From Agapanthus africanus (taxonomy: Eukaryota > Streptophyta > Magnoliopsida > Asparagales > Amaryllidaceae): a DNA stretch of 64,000 nt. The translations under genes and the position numbers were made by a program. The DNA is taken from positions 510,945,176-511,009,175 of the forward strand of contig CM057347.1 in assembly GCA_030015575.1 (NCBI GenBank), written 5' to 3'. The notes beneath the pieces are model-generated. The model was not told where the DNA came from, did no database searches, and saw nothing but the letters and a program-made list of their open reading frames with translations. Below, piece after piece: positions 21,739 to 33,480 of the stretch; position 1 is the stretch's first letter; each line of letters starts with the position of its first letter.

Positions 21739-23644
21739 CCTAGGATTGTTGAAACTAGAAATGCGAAATATTTTGAGAATTTTGAGTTCAGTGGGAATGA
21801 ATTTCCTCATAAAGTAATGATTGAAGAGATTAATGATTCACCCACTAAATTTGATGAATTGGTCGTTCATGATGAGTATCATTCTTTAGTTGATGAAGAA
21901 CCACTAATTCAGGATGAACCAATTGATGAAGAGCTGACTTATGAACGGCCTGTTATCCAAAATACGGACAATTTGGATGAATCATAAGGTTTAAGAAGAT
22001 CCTTAAGAATAAGGAAACCGATAATTTCTAATGATTAATTAGTATATCTTTAAGAGTCTGAATTTGATATCGGACTTAAAGATGACCCTAAATCATTTTC
22101 ACAAGGCATGAATGAAGAAAATTCTAGTTTATAGTATGATTCCATGAAGGAAGAGATAAAGTCCATGGCTAAAAATGAAGTCTGGGAACTTGTCGATTTA
22201 CCTAAGGGAGCCTCAATTGTTGTATGTAAATGGGTTTATAAGACCAAACGAGACTCATTCGGCAATATCGAGAGGTATAATGCCAGACTAGCAGCCAAAA
22301 GATTCACTCAAAGGAAGACGTTGATTACCATTAAACCTTTTCCCCAGTCTTTTCAAAGGATTCCTTAAGAATTGTTATGCCTTTAGTAGCTCATTATGAT
22401 CTAGAGCTACATCAGATGGATGTGAAAACAACATTTTTGAATGGGGAACTTGAGGAGGAGGTGTACATGAAGCGACCAGAAGGGTTTTTTGACGGTCATG
22501 GTCAGTTGGTTTGCAAACTTAAGAAATCTATATATTGACGAAAACAAACTTCCCGACAATGGCATATAAAGTTTCATAATACTATTATCTCATATGGTTT
22601 TATTGAGAATATTATGGATGAATACATATATATAAAAGTTGAGGAAAATAAATTTATTATCTTAGTCTTGTATATGGATGATATATTACTTGTAACCAAT
22701 GACATAAAGTTGCTATCCGGGATTAAAAGTTTTCTCTTTCAAAATTTTGACATGAAGGGTATGGATGACGCCTTTTATATTAGCATAGAGATTCACAGAG
22801 ATAGATCCCCAAAGACCATCGGATTATCTCAGCAAATCTACATTGAAAGAATTTTGAAAAGATTCCGAATGCAGCATTGTGCTCCTAAAAATTCACCTAT
22901 TGTTAAAGAGAACAAATTTAGTTTGAAACGATATCCTAAGAGCACATCGGAACATAAGGAAATGGACGGCAAACCGTATGCCTCCATGATTGGGAATCTC
23001 TTGTATGCATCAGTTTGCACCAGTCCGGATATCGCATTTGCTGTAGGAAAGTTAGGAAGATACCAAAATAATCCTGGAATGACGCATTGGCAAGCTGATA
23101 AAAGGGTTATGTGGTACTTAAAGGGAACCATGGATTACCGTCTCATATATAATACGCAAACCAGTTGAAGATGGTTGGCTATTCAGATTCAGATTGGGCT
23201 GGATATCAAAATTCGCTAAAGTCTACTTCTGGATATGTTTTTCTTCTTGCTGGAGGGGCCATATCTTGGAAAAGTATGAAACAATCCTTAGTTGCATTAT
23301 CGACTATGGAAGCAGAATAGATTGCTTGCTTTGAGGCCACATCATAAGTATTATGGTTAGGGAGTTTTATTACGGATATGATGGTCATTAATATTGTGGT
23401 ATGACCATTACGTATGTATTGTGATAATTCATCTGTAGTTTCGTTTGCTTATAATAAGAAAAGAGGTAGTCAAAGCAGATACATCAGCATTAAAAATCTT
23501 GTTGTCAAAGCCCGTGTCAAGAATAAAAAAGTGACTATTGAGCATATACAGACGGAGTTGATGATTGCTGATCCCTTGACTAAAACTATACCGGTTAAAT
23601 TATTCAAGGATCATGTACAATACATGGGGCTCGTTAGTAATTAA
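21739..23644 (+). pseudogene. Ty1/copia pol fragment: RT and RNase H
   Basis: Continues the copia element split by A. It begins in the linker PRIVETRNAKYFENFEF, then RT: EVWELVDLPKGASIVVCKW, HQMDVKTTFLNGELEEEVYM (first catalytic Asp), and LYMDDILL with the YMDD active site (about 22670). RNase H follows, with a stop at 23166 and a shifted frame, and the copia ending ADPLTKTIPVKLFKDHVQYMGL to the stop at 23644. Stops and frameshifts at about 22060, 22131, 22366 and 22537 make it non-functional. Confidence 0.88.
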
Positions 23645-24142
23645 AACTTCTATATTTTGTACTCTTTTAAAGTTAATAAAGTTAATATCAGCAATTTTGT
23701 ACATGACTTTAAATTAGTATCAGCAGCAGAGTTAGCAGGATCAGCGGGAGAGCACAGGGAGTCAGGTTTCACAGAAGCTTGAAACAGGCTTGCGTCGTGG
23801 AGCAACGGTAGACTTCCGGGAAGCGAGAAAAATTCAGACCCCTCGAGCCCATCGAGCGAATCCCAAAGTCTGTCAAGAAAGAGAAGAGCGGCCCACTAGC
23901 AAGAGACGTTCGCGCTTTCCGACTCAACTTAAGTATGTGTAATGTTTATGTTTCCCTCGGAAAAAAATTGTATTGGACTTGTAATAGCTTATAGGAAGCT
24001 ATTCTTCTAGTTAAATTTTACTAGAAACTCTTTATGCATGCAAGAGAAGAGTTTCATTCTGAATTTCAAAAATAAAGATGCAATTTTAGCCTATACAGAA
24101 AAGTTGCTATGTCAAGTGAGCTTAGCGGGCTAAGTGGGAGAA
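23645..24142 (+). other. Copia 3' untranslated region and polypurine tract
   Basis: No ORF. It ends with the purine tract AAGTGGGAGAA (24132-24142), the common copia PPT, directly before the LTR start. Confidence 0.75.
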
Positions 24143-24590
24143 TGTTAAATAATTCATTGTGAATATTAATGAACACAAACATTTAACATAAATGCGGTCC
24201 ACTAACCCCATTAACTCCCATTAATGTTTGCGGTTAACAAATACAAAGGGTCTCTCCATAACCCATTGATGGAAGGGTTATGGGAGACAGAGTACACTAG
24301 TTTCTAGAAATAGCTTGTGGTGTATCTATCAAAACACACAAATTCAGAAAACAAAAGTAGAGACAAGAAACAAAAGGTTCATGATTCGGATCAATCTTGG
24401 ATGCTGGAATTCATGGCTCAAATATCTTCTACCGGTCTGTAATAATTTTTAAATTCTTTTATCTACATCGATTTAAACCAATTGTGTGATTGATGTTAAT
24501 AGAATGCATGTTAAGAATGATATCACAAGATTTCTTGCTAAATATGATCACTCATTATTCTATTATTGAATTGTAAATGTAACGGTTTTG
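24143..24590 (+). repeat. Copia 3' LTR (right end not determined)
   Basis: Starts TGTTAAATAATTC after the PPT. The 5' LTR lies outside the window, so the end cannot be found by comparison; 24590 is a guess. No clear TATA box. Confidence 0.55.
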
Positions 24591-25320
24591 CTATAAACGA
24601 GTAAAATTATTTGAGAAATGAAAGAATGTTAATTTTTACATAAACAAGTAGATATGTATATAACCCAATCTCTTAATAACTTGCATTGTAATTAATTTTG
24701 CTGATTTGAGTATAAAATCAGAAGTTCCTCATCCTTTTTTCCAGTCGATGCGCCATGTGATCGAAGTTAAAATCGAAGCATAATGATATAAATCGTACAA
24801 CAAAACGAATATTCCTTGCTAAAAGAAGGAATGGATCTAGCTAGCATTAATATAGACATGAGTGTTTTTAGACAAAGGAACTAGAGCCGCGTGCTAAAAG
24901 AAGGAATGGATCTAGCTAGCATTAATATAGACACGAGTGTTTCTGGACAAAGGGACTAGAGCCATCCATTATCTATTGGATATATATTGTTCTCATAGGT
25001 AAGAATATATTCCAATATTCCAAATGTTTCGACTTCTCCAAACTCTTTGAAATGATATATGAAGCCATATCAATTGATCAGACAAAATGTCACCAAGAAA
25101 GCCTACCGAAAACTTAGCCATTTCTAAGATCAGAGTACGAAGAGAGGACGTGCATGCATCGAGTTGGATAAGGTGTGGATGAGAAGTGAGAAGAAGGAAT
25201 ATATGGTAAAGGGCAATGAGATCAAGTGAAGGTGGGATTCAAGCTGTTTCCCTCTTGGCCCAAAAAGCCTTCTTTCTCCCACCTGTGTTATTTTCCAATA
25301 TCCCAAGTAAAAAAAGAGTC
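24591..25320. other. Unassigned AT-rich sequence with a tandem duplication
   Basis: No credible gene. Apart from the 75-bp duplication at 24817-24964 I see nothing recognisable. It may include the rest of the copia LTR and host flank. Confidence 0.5.
24817..24964. repeat. 75-bp tandem duplication
   Basis: The segment starting TGCTAAAAGAAGGAATGG (24817) repeats at 24892, with only a few substitutions. It contains the AGCTAGCATTAATATAGACA stretch. Confidence 0.9.
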
Positions 25321-26092
25321 TCATGATCCTCATAAGTGGTATCTCCTCAAGATTACGACACGTGGCAGATGAGGTGTCCCAAAATCTATGGGGGTGGAAT
25401 AAATAAGTCACACTATGAGTATTCATCAGGACTTCGTCTCGAGAAGCGCCTCCCTAAATACACTCCATCTTCATCCAGAAAACTACCAACAGCTCGTCTT
25501 CGAGCTATCTCAGACCCCGGGCTCGTCTCCGAGCTGTCTGGCGTGCCGAGCTTCCTTGGCCTCCTGATTCGTCTCCGAGCCTCCGACGTGGCGAGCATCC
25601 TCGGCCTCCCCGACCCACCAGGAGCGCGGATCCCATGCGCCTCGCAACGGCTCCGTGTATATCGCCAGAGCGAGATATCCGCCGCCCCGCATCCCGCATC
25701 CCACGCTGGCGTATCCCCCCATTAATGAGCGTATCCCGTCATTAATGGAGGGCATTCACGCAGGCATAACGTCAGGGGCGTAACTGACGGCGAAGATCCC
25801 GCACCTGCTCGCTCCATGCGACCACTATAAAAACCCCTCTCTCAGACGACTCAAGTAACTCGAATTATCTCAATACGCCGCTACTCTGCTCCTATTCCTC
25901 GGCTCTAGCTTGATCGTCGGATGGTCCTATGGTGCTCACCCATCCCGGGACTTCTTTACAGGTAGCTTAGCGTCCAACACCAACCCATTGAGATCCACAC
26001 CCAACAACTCCAAAACAAAATCCCAGCCGTCCAAGATCACCATTGCAGGATCGACGGAGGACGGCATCTGAAGGAGATCTGAAACTCTATCA
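25321..26092 (+). repeat. 5' LTR of C
   Basis: Starts TCATGATCCTC (TGATGATGCTC in the 3' copy, so one terminal base is mutated) and ends CTCTATCA. TATAAAAA lies at 25826-25833, with a pyrimidine-rich likely start region after it. It carries repeated GC-rich stretches of the type CGTCTCCGAGC near 25500-25600. Confidence 0.88.
25826..25833 (+). promoter_or_regulatory. TATA box of C's 5' LTR
   Basis: TATAAAAA in CCACTATAAAAACCCC, repeated in the 3' LTR near 38692. Confidence 0.75.
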
Positions 26093-26094
26093 GT

Positions 26095-26112
26095 TGGCGG
26101 CATCTGTGGGAA
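26095..26112 (+). promoter_or_regulatory. Primer-binding-site-like sequence of C
   Basis: TGGCGGCATCTGTGGGAA two bases after the 5' LTR. Related Tat elements carry TGGCGCCGTCTGTGGGAA at this place. I do not assign the tRNA. Confidence 0.65.
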
Positions 26113-26165
26113 CGAAAGATTTATTTTGTTCCACCAAAAAAAGTTGATCTTCCGCCCTCGATCCA

Positions 26166-27640
26166 ATGGCGAGCGACGATCTAAATACGAGCTGCCACAA
26201 CGGAGACGGGAGCGACTTGCCTCCCCCTCCTAATGCTATCCACGTCTTGTCCGCCCAGATAGACCAACTTACGACGCTAGTAGATACCTTCGTCTGCGTT
26301 CAAGCGGCAGGCCCTACCCACCAGAGCGTGGCTCCCCCTCCCCAGGATAACGACGTTCGCCGAAGGACGGACGGGCACACTCAAGCCCTCGATCTACATA
26401 ACCCTCATCACATTGCCACTGAGACCCGGCAGGCCGACTCCGGCCACCTTAACCCACACGCAGCGATTGATATCATGACCTGCTGGGCGCCGGATAGCTC
26501 CATGCCACGGTCCCAAGAAAGACTGGGCCGTCGCCCCAATGCCTGTCGTGCGTTCTCTCCTTTTGAGGAGGTAGGAGGTGTCGGTTAGCTCGCCTGCTTC
26601 TAAGAATGACCGATGCCCCCACTCTAGCCGGGATCGCGTGAAAGACGAGCGTAGGGACCACTCGAGAAGGGCCTCGCCCTGAGGATCTGAGACACCTGAT
26701 AGAGCGGAATCGAAGCAGCACCCTGAAGCAGCCCCGGAGCGGGGATAGCCACCACTCCGACCATGCAGAATCCTCGGGTTACCACCACCAACTCAAGGCC
26801 CTCGAGAAGAAAATCGAGGGCATACGTCGGGATGGCCAAGCGTCCGGCGAAGGGACCCGATACTCCGCCGATTCGCTGACGATACCCTTTACGGAAGAAC
26901 TGCTGGCCGACCACATCTCATCCAGATACAAACCTCCCAAGGTGGCCCTCTTCGACGGGAAATCCGACCCGAAGGACCATCTAGACGCATTTACAGCGGG
27001 TATGAGCTTCCAGGATAACTCTGACGTGGCCCAATGCCGAGCCTTCCCCACCACCCTCATCCGGGCTGGACGGGACTAGTTAGCCTCCCAATTCCTCGGT
27101 CACTTCGTCGGGAATCGATGGTAGAAGAGGATGGTCAACTATCTGTTCACCATCAAGAGCGGAGACAAAGAATCCTTCAAAGGATATGTCACCCGCTTCT
27201 ACAACATGCTCCTCGAGGTCCCTGAGCACCGCGATGAAACGGTCATCACCGCGCTGAGGTCGGGTCTTAGGCACAAAGAGTGGCTCCACTCTTTTGCATT
27301 AGCGCAACCTAAGACATGGCCGAGGTAAAAGCCTGGACCGAGTGGGAAATCCAACTCAAGTCCGAGGTGAACTCATATCTGCCCAGAGGCAACCAAACTG
27401 ACCAAAAGAAGCGAGGCAGAGAAGAGAAAAAGAGAGTCGACCAACCAAAACCTTACTCCCCGAAGTTGCAGGAGTACAATCCTCTTAACATCTCCCAGAA
27501 CGAGCTGGTAGAGGAGGCAAAGGGCGAGAGGTTCTTCAAACTCCCGCCGGTGGCCCAAAAGGCGCGTAAGCGTCTCCGAGGCCCGTACTGCGCCTTCCAC
27601 GGGTCACAGGGCCACCCGACCGAAAACTGCAAATAACTCC
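26166..27640 (+). pseudogene. gag of Tat element C
   Basis: ATG at 26166 opens MASDDLNTSCHNGDGS and a Pro-rich N-terminal domain. Frame breaks follow at about 26588 and 27060-27130. The capsid-like region is read as NYLFTIKSGDKESFKGYVTR, FYNMLLEVPEHRDETVITAL, and the last part has the zinc-knuckle-like stretch YCAFHGSQGHPTENC (CX2-3H..H..C) near 27590. Gag packages the element RNA. The frame breaks and the stop at 27634 show decay. Confidence 0.8.
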
Positions 27641-27657
27641 GTGACTACATCGAGAAG

Positions 27658-28482
27658 TTGAACCGCTCTGGCCACCTGGCGAAGTACTTGCGGGACAAGC
27701 GGCAAGCAGAGTTGGAGCAAGAGAACCAGTCCCTTTCCGGGGAGTTAACGATCGGGCAAATTATGGTCGTTACCTCGGATCCTACTCAGGAAGCTGGTGG
27801 AAACCACCGCCTCCTCCCGGTTGAGGGTGTAAGCGATCCACCCCAGAAAAAGTGCAGGAAGGATGCGCCCATCATCTTCACCAACAAAGATCTCTACGGT
27901 ATATCCTTGCCTCACAACGACCCTCTCGTGATAACGGGCCGTGTCCATCGTTATGAGGTACATAGAATATTGGTCGATTCCGGGAGCTCGGCAGACATCC
28001 TCTTCTACGAATGTTTCCAGCGTATGGGGTTAGGACCATCCGACCTACAGCCGACCTCCCACGCTCTCTTCGGGTTTACCAACCACTCCATCCCGGTCGA
28101 AGGAGTGGTCACCCTCCTCCTCAATATTGGAGAAGCAGGCTGTACGAGGACCATGCTAGTGAAATTCATCGTCGCTAAGGTCCCTTCATCCTATAATATC
28201 CTCCTGGGTCAACCAACATTAAACGCCCTCCGGGCTCAAACCTTGGCTTACCACCTCGCGATCAAATTCCCTTTGGATCAAGGGGGTATAGGCCGGGCCT
28301 ATAGGAACCAGCAAATCGCTAAGGTCTGTCTCGCTACTGCGTCACCTGCCGGAGAGTCGGGCAACAATTTTGAAGATGCATGTGATTTCCAGGGGTCTTT
28401 GGATACACGCGACAACCAAAAGGAACTCCGAGGATCCCCGATGGAAGCATTGACGGACGTCCCCCTCGCCCGAAGGGGTTGA
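27658..28482 (+). CDS. Aspartic protease region of C (Tat type)
   Basis: A 274-residue open frame. The active site ILVDSGSSADILFYE lies at about residues 102-116, followed by GFTNHSIPVEGVV and the second conserved block YNILLGQPTLNALRA (about residues 180-194). It would process the gag-pol polyprotein. It is probably an open segment of a once continuous gag-pol frame rather than a separate gene, and the ATG at 27658 is not a true start. Confidence 0.75.
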   Translation: MNRSGHLAKYLRDKRQAELEQENQSLSGELTIGQIMVVTSDPTQEAGGNHRLLPVEGVSDPPQKKCRKDAPIIFTNKDLYGISLPHNDPLVITGRVHRYEVHRILVDSGSSADILFYECFQRMGLGPSDLQPTSHALFGFTNHSIPVEGVVTLLLNIGEAGCTRTMLVKFIVAKVPSSYNILLGQPTLNALRAQTLAYHLAIKFPLDQGGIGRAYRNQQIAKVCLATASPAGESGNNFEDACDFQGSLDTRDNQKELRGSPMEALTDVPLARRG

Positions 28483-28559
28483 CGACCGGACAATCCAAAT
28501 CGGCTCTCTCTTAATAGAGGACCACCGCGAGGACCTGATACGGTTCCTCCGAGATAACT

Positions 28560-29536
28560 CGGACGTGTTCGTTTGGACCCCCGAGATAACTCCGAGATAT
28601 GCCCGGGATCGACCCCAAAGTGATCTCCCACAAGCTTGGGGTCGGTCCAAAAGCAAAGCCCATTCGACAAAAGAAGAGAAGCTTTGCGCCGGCTAAGCAA
28701 AAAGCAATAGAAGATGAAGTGGATCGCCTGCTCGCAACTGACTTCATTAGAAATCTTGACTACTCGGATTAGCTGGCAAATATGGTCATGGTCAAAAAGG
28801 CGAACGGAAGTGGCTCATGTGCGTCGACTTCATGGATCTGACCAAGGCCTGCCCTAAAGATAACTACCCCCTCTCTCGGATAGACTAGCTAGTGGACAGC
28901 TCAGCCGGGCATGAATTATTAGGCTTCATGGACGCTTTCTCTGATTACAATCAGATCCGGATGAACCCAGCAGATGAAGAACTTATCGCTTTCACCACGG
29001 ATCGGGGGGTATACTGTTACAAAGTGATGCCCTTCGGTATTAAGAATGCTGGGGCTACATATCAGCGCCTCGTCAACAAACTGTTCAAACCACAGATCAG
29101 CAGAAACATGGAGGTCTATGTCGACGACATGCTCGTAAAATCATCCTCATCGGACGGGAAAACCAAAGATCTCGGCAAGACATTCGACGTCCTGCGCAAG
29201 TACAAAATGAAGCTGAACCCAGCTAAGTGCGTATTCGGGGTCACCAGCGGTAAATTCCTCGGGTTTATGGTTACCCACCGAGGAATCGAAACGAACCCAG
29301 AAAAGATCAGCGCCATTCTCAACATGGCCACACCGAGGAGCAATGTAGAAATCATGCGTCTCATAGGGAGAGTAGCCGCTCTGAGCCGCTTTATGTCAAG
29401 ATCCGGAGAGAGTGACGATCACGCGTCGAGTGTAAGTCGAATAATAGCCAAGTGCAGGAAGGTCGTTACGGTACCCTCCCGCTCCCCGAAGTCGAAGTGC
29501 CTTCCGTTCTTCAAGGCCTTAAAAAAATCCCTAAGT
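28560..29536 (+). pseudogene. Reverse transcriptase of C, with an inserted inverted segment at its end
   Basis: RT motifs: PIRQKKRSFAPAKQKAIEDEVDRLL, a decayed MCVDF region near 28820, GFMDAFSDYNQIRM (first catalytic Asp), VMPFGIKNAGATYQRLVN, VYVDDMLVKS (YVDD active site, about 29116), and FLGFMVTHRGIE. A stop near 28770 and frame breaks before 28892 inactivate it. Between SRSGE and KCLPFF lie about 28 extra residues encoded by 29413-29495, an inverted copy of 35138-35220. Confidence 0.87.
29413..29495 (+). repeat. Inverted 83-bp duplicate, copy 1 (RT/RNase H junction)
   Basis: TGACGATCACGCGTCG to CCCCGAAGTCGA is the reverse complement of 35138-35220 with three differences in 83 bases by eye. 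It sits where related pol proteins have no extra residues. Confidence 0.9.
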
Positions 29537-30747
29537 TCGAATGGTCGGAGGAGTGTCAAAACGCCTTCGAACAACTCAAGGCGCACCTAGCAACTCCACC
29601 ACTACTCACCCGACCGCTCGAGGGCGACGACCTATTACTATACCTTGCGGTCTCCGATCAAGCTACAGGCTCGGTGATCATCAAGGAATCCGAAGGTATA
29701 CAGAAACCGGTCTACTACGTGAGCCATGTCTTCAAAGACGCGGAAACAAGATATCCGGCCATAAAAAAGATAGTCTTGGCACTTGTCGTCGCCTCAAGGA
29801 AACTACGACACTATTTCCAGGCACACACAATCCTCGTCCTCACTGAGCAACTTATAGGTGTTATACTTGCTTCCCCTGAATTTTCGGGGCGTCTGGAGAA
29901 ATGGAGGTGGGAATTATCCCAGTTCGACATTAAGTACCGTCCCAGGCAAGCCATCAAAGCGCAGGTCTTGGAGGATTTCGTTGTCGAATGCACCATCCCG
30001 ACTAAGGAAGGAACGCCGACACGGGGCCCCGAACCACGTCCTTCGGTTGAAGAAGTGCCCAACCCCATTCCTGATTGGGTGCTTTACGTGGACGGATCCT
30101 TTACCGAGGAAGGGAACGGGGCTGGCCTGATCATCCGCGGCCCGGACGAAGCGAAAATGGAATACTCCCTGAAGCTCGGGTTTAGAGCATCAAACAATGC
30201 CGCGGAATACGAGGCCCTGTTGGCAGGTTTACGAATTGCCTCCGGGATAGGACTGAAGACCGTCAGAATTCGCAACGACTCCGCACTGGTCATCGGCCAA
30301 GTGACCGGGCGTTTCGAAGCCTGGGAACTGCTCATGATAAAGTACCTTGCCGAGGTAGAAATGCTTCGGAAAATTTTTGATGAGGTCATAGTGGAACAAA
30401 TCCCCAGGAACCTGAACACCCGGGCAGACGCTTTGAGCAAGCTCGCTTCTTCCTATACTACCGACCATAAAAGAAACATCCTCTTTGAAGTCTTGCCACG
30501 GCCCAGCGTGGAAGACAGGGAGGTAACGCTCCAGGTATATGCTGTTCGGGAGGAAGGCCAAGATTGGAGGAAGCCCCTCGCGGACTTCCTAAAAGATGGT
30601 ATACTTCTAAAGGGCCCGGGGGAGGCTCGCCGCCTTCGGGCAAAGGCTCATCGTTTCATCTGGGGCAATGGAAACCTCTACAAGAAGTTTTACACTCAGC
30701 CCCTGCTCCGATGCGTCGACCCCCATGAAGCCGACTACGTTCTATGA
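29537..30747 (+). CDS. RNase H and second (archaeal-like) RNase H of C
   Basis: The open frame runs from upstream (29452) to 30747; the part before about 29530 reads the inserted segment in another frame. Gypsy RNase H: FEWSEECQNAFEQLKAHLA, LYLAVSDQATGSVII, KPVYYVSHVFKDAETRYPAI, QFDIKYRPRQAIKAQVLEDF. A second RNase H follows: WVLYVDGSFTEEGNGAGLII (first Asp), NNAAEYEALLAGL (Glu), RNDSALVIGQV (Asp) and NTRADALSKLAS (final Asp). Four acidic residues are present. Dual RNase H is a hallmark of Tat elements. Together they remove template RNA during reverse transcription. A 7-A run at 29520-29526 probably caused the frameshift from RT. Confidence 0.85.
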
Positions 30748-31350
30748 GAGATACATGAAGGGGTCGGGGGAGCGCATCAAGAGACCCGCACCCTGGTCTA
30801 GAAGACGCTGCTCCAAGGATATTATTGGCCGAGGATACACCAGGATGCCGAGAAGCTCGTCAGAAGATGCAAGAACTTCCAACTCTATGGCAACATATTT
30901 CGTCTCCCCGCTACCGAGCTAACGCCCCTCAGTTCCCCTTGTTCGTTTGCACAATGGGGGATGGATATGGTGGGCCAACTCCCCACTGGCACGGGCGGAC
31001 ATAAATACATCCTTGTCACGGTAGACTACTTCATGAAGTGGATAGAGGCCGTGCCCATCAGAAAACCAGACGCTGCCTCTACTATAAAGTTCCTGCAAAA
31101 CAACATCATCACTCAATTTGGAATCCCGAGGTGCATCGTTACCGACCATGGGACCAACTTCGAAAACGACAAAGTCAAAGAATTTTTCAGCAAATACCAC
31201 ATACTAATGAAGTTTGCCGTGGTCGTGCATCCGTAATACAACGGACAAGCCGAGGTAACAAACCGAGGAGTCATACGCGGACTCAGGGCTCGCTTAGAAG
31301 GAAGACAGGGCAGCTGGGTCGAAGAATTGCCACGGGTGCTATGGGCATTG
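30748..31350 (+). pseudogene. Integrase of C, left part
   Basis: Zinc-binding region read in a shifted frame (YYWPRIHQDAEKLVRRCKNF), then core motifs MDMVGQLPTGTGGHKYILV (first Asp), FGIPRCIVTDHGTNF (second Asp) and NGQAEVTNRGV (Glu). A TAA at 31214 interrupts HPQ-type residues (CAA to TAA). It is cut after LWALRT by the solo LTR at 31356. Confidence 0.85.
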
Positions 31351-31355
31351 CGGAC

Positions 31356-33036
31356 TGTTCATCACAGAAAACTGCATTTTTATACCGCTAATTCAGTATC
31401 TATTTTGTTATATATCGGTACTATTAATCAGTGTCTGCTTAGTAAATACAGATTGTATGTGTTCGTGATAAAATACTGGAAACACATTCAAAATCACGTA
31501 TAACGTTTGGGAGCCAACACTGCAAACAAAACAGAAAACCGATCGATATCCAAAAAGTTCTTTTGCAAGCAACAATGTATACACAATTTTGTTCCAACAC
31601 AATACAAGTGAACACTAGACCATGATGGGGGCTGCCTTGGCACAAAATGAGCACAAATGAGTGTGATGTGCAATAAATGCTAAAAGATATGATGTGATTT
31701 AAAGTATCAAGTTCCCTTCAAAACTACTGAGTATAACCTGAGCTGATATGAAGAAATCAAACAACACCAGTGGACTTGTTGAGTGCACTAGACTTCACCA
31801 CACCAAAACGAGCCCCTTAGCTCGGACCAAGACCGGCGGGATCCCCACAAAAACCGGCGCCGTCGAGTCCCCTTTGCCCAAATCACTTCGTATTTTGTCT
31901 GGTCACTCATTGTTGTCCCATCATCCTGTTTTTATTATTTGTTTATTTTTGTTTTGAGCCTATAAATACCAAACCTATAGGCAAGTTAGAGACTACCTTT
32001 TTTTGTGAGAGAAAATTTTGTAAACATTGTAACTAGTTGACCTTGTAACTCTTAGTGTGAGTTCTTTGTCTTCCTCTAGTCTTACAACCTCTTTCTTGAG
32101 CTCACAAGATTAGATTTGGTATTTGAATTCACTTGTTTATACTTGGAACCATTGCAATCAAAGCTTCATTTATATCAAGTTGATTCTTGTATCTCTTCTC
32201 TTTTTGCATCTTCATTTTTTTGTTGTAATTTCAATTTATGATGTGTGAGTAGTTTATTCTTGGGCTATGGTGAGGTAGCTTTTGTAATGGCTTTACTTCC
32301 AACCCCTCCTTTTTGATTCTTGCATTTTACACTACTTTTCTTAATATATGCAATTTTATTATGTTTTGCTTGATAGGATATATTGTTTTGAATGGCTGCA
32401 AATCAACCTTTAACATATATCCTATTCGTTCTTTACATTTTATTTCTGCTATATTATGATTTGAAGTTGAAAGGAATACGAAATTAAGTTAAGTGTCGCA
32501 ACTTAACTAGATAGGATATATAGTATGCAAGCATATGTTCTATACTTGCTAACTTCACTTAACTAATTCCATATTCATTTCTAAATACTTAATTTTTTAG
32601 TTTCTTTTTAACTTAATCTTGATATCGTATTCTAAACCGACACTTGTTTCGAATAGATGCGGCATGTTTTCGTAAATCAAAGAGAAACTAAAAATGGACC
32701 TTGAATCAAGACAGAGATTTGGGGGTAAAAGTTGTATTTCAACCATACTAAACCTTAGCCTAAGTTTCCCTAAACAACCCTAAACCTTTATTCATTTAAT
32801 TGTCGTAAAAACGTGACAAATTCCTATTCCAACCCATTGTTTTATAACTCAAATTGATGTCGTGATATCCACTCCCTGTGGTTCAATCCATGCTTGCCGG
32901 CTAGCATCAACGCACCGTGCACTTGCGGTATTTCTAAAACTCGAGACTCACGTCGTGCACTATTTTCATCAAACAAAACCGACATATCCTAATTAAACAA
33001 AACTCGACAAAAGCATGCCACCGTGAGTACCGAACA
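31356..33036 (+). mobile_element. Solo LTR inside C's integrase, Athila-like
   Basis: Starts TGTTCATCAC, ends ACCGAACA, 1681 bp, with target duplication CGGAC at 31351-31355 and 33037-33041. Excising it gives an uninterrupted integrase frame. It has TATAAATA at 31961-31968 and the TGTTCA...TTGCAT-like start of the Athila LTRs. A GC-rich patch (31832-31867) sits about 95 bp before the TATA box, where B and G have CG palindromes. The 3' half has two inverted repeats (32373-32425 and 32474-32576). Confidence 0.9.
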
Positions 33037-33041
33037 CGGAC

Positions 33042-33480
33042 CTCAAAGAAAACACCCACGGGAGAAATCCTGTTCAGCCTCTGCTACGGTACCGAAGCGA
33101 TGGTCCCGAATGAGATCGTAATGCCCAGTTATAGAGTCGAACATTTCAACGATGAAGCGAACACCTCGGCACTCCGGACCAACTTGGACGTATTATTGAA
33201 AAAGCGGGATCGAGAGCAGATCAGAGTAGCCGTCTATCAACAGCAAACCGCAAGCTACTACAACGCCCGAGTTAAATATCGGGCCTCAAAGATGGGAGAT
33301 CTGGTCCTACGAAGGAACGAGTTTGTGGACCAAGCAAGGCTGCATAAATTCTCCCCGAAATGGGATGGACCATTCCTCGTCACAGAAGCATTGCCTGATG
33401 GAGCGTATCGCTTACAAGACACCGGGGGATGTAAGTTTCTTCGGCCTTACAACGCCGAAAAACTCAAATTGTACAAATAA
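33042..33480 (+). pseudogene. Integrase of C, C-terminal part
   Basis: Resumes with TSKKTPTGEILFSLCYGTEAMVPNE, then the basic C-terminal domain: YNARVKYRASKMGDLVLRRNEF, KFSPKWDGPFLVTEALPDGAYRLQD, and the stop at 33480. The last 126 residues are open. No chromodomain, as expected for Tat. Confidence 0.87.

Noticed and set aside
31980..32100. Host gene 5' end (TATA, leader and GAGAGA motif)
   Set aside because: It falls inside a solo LTR with perfect target duplication, so the signals are the LTR promoter.
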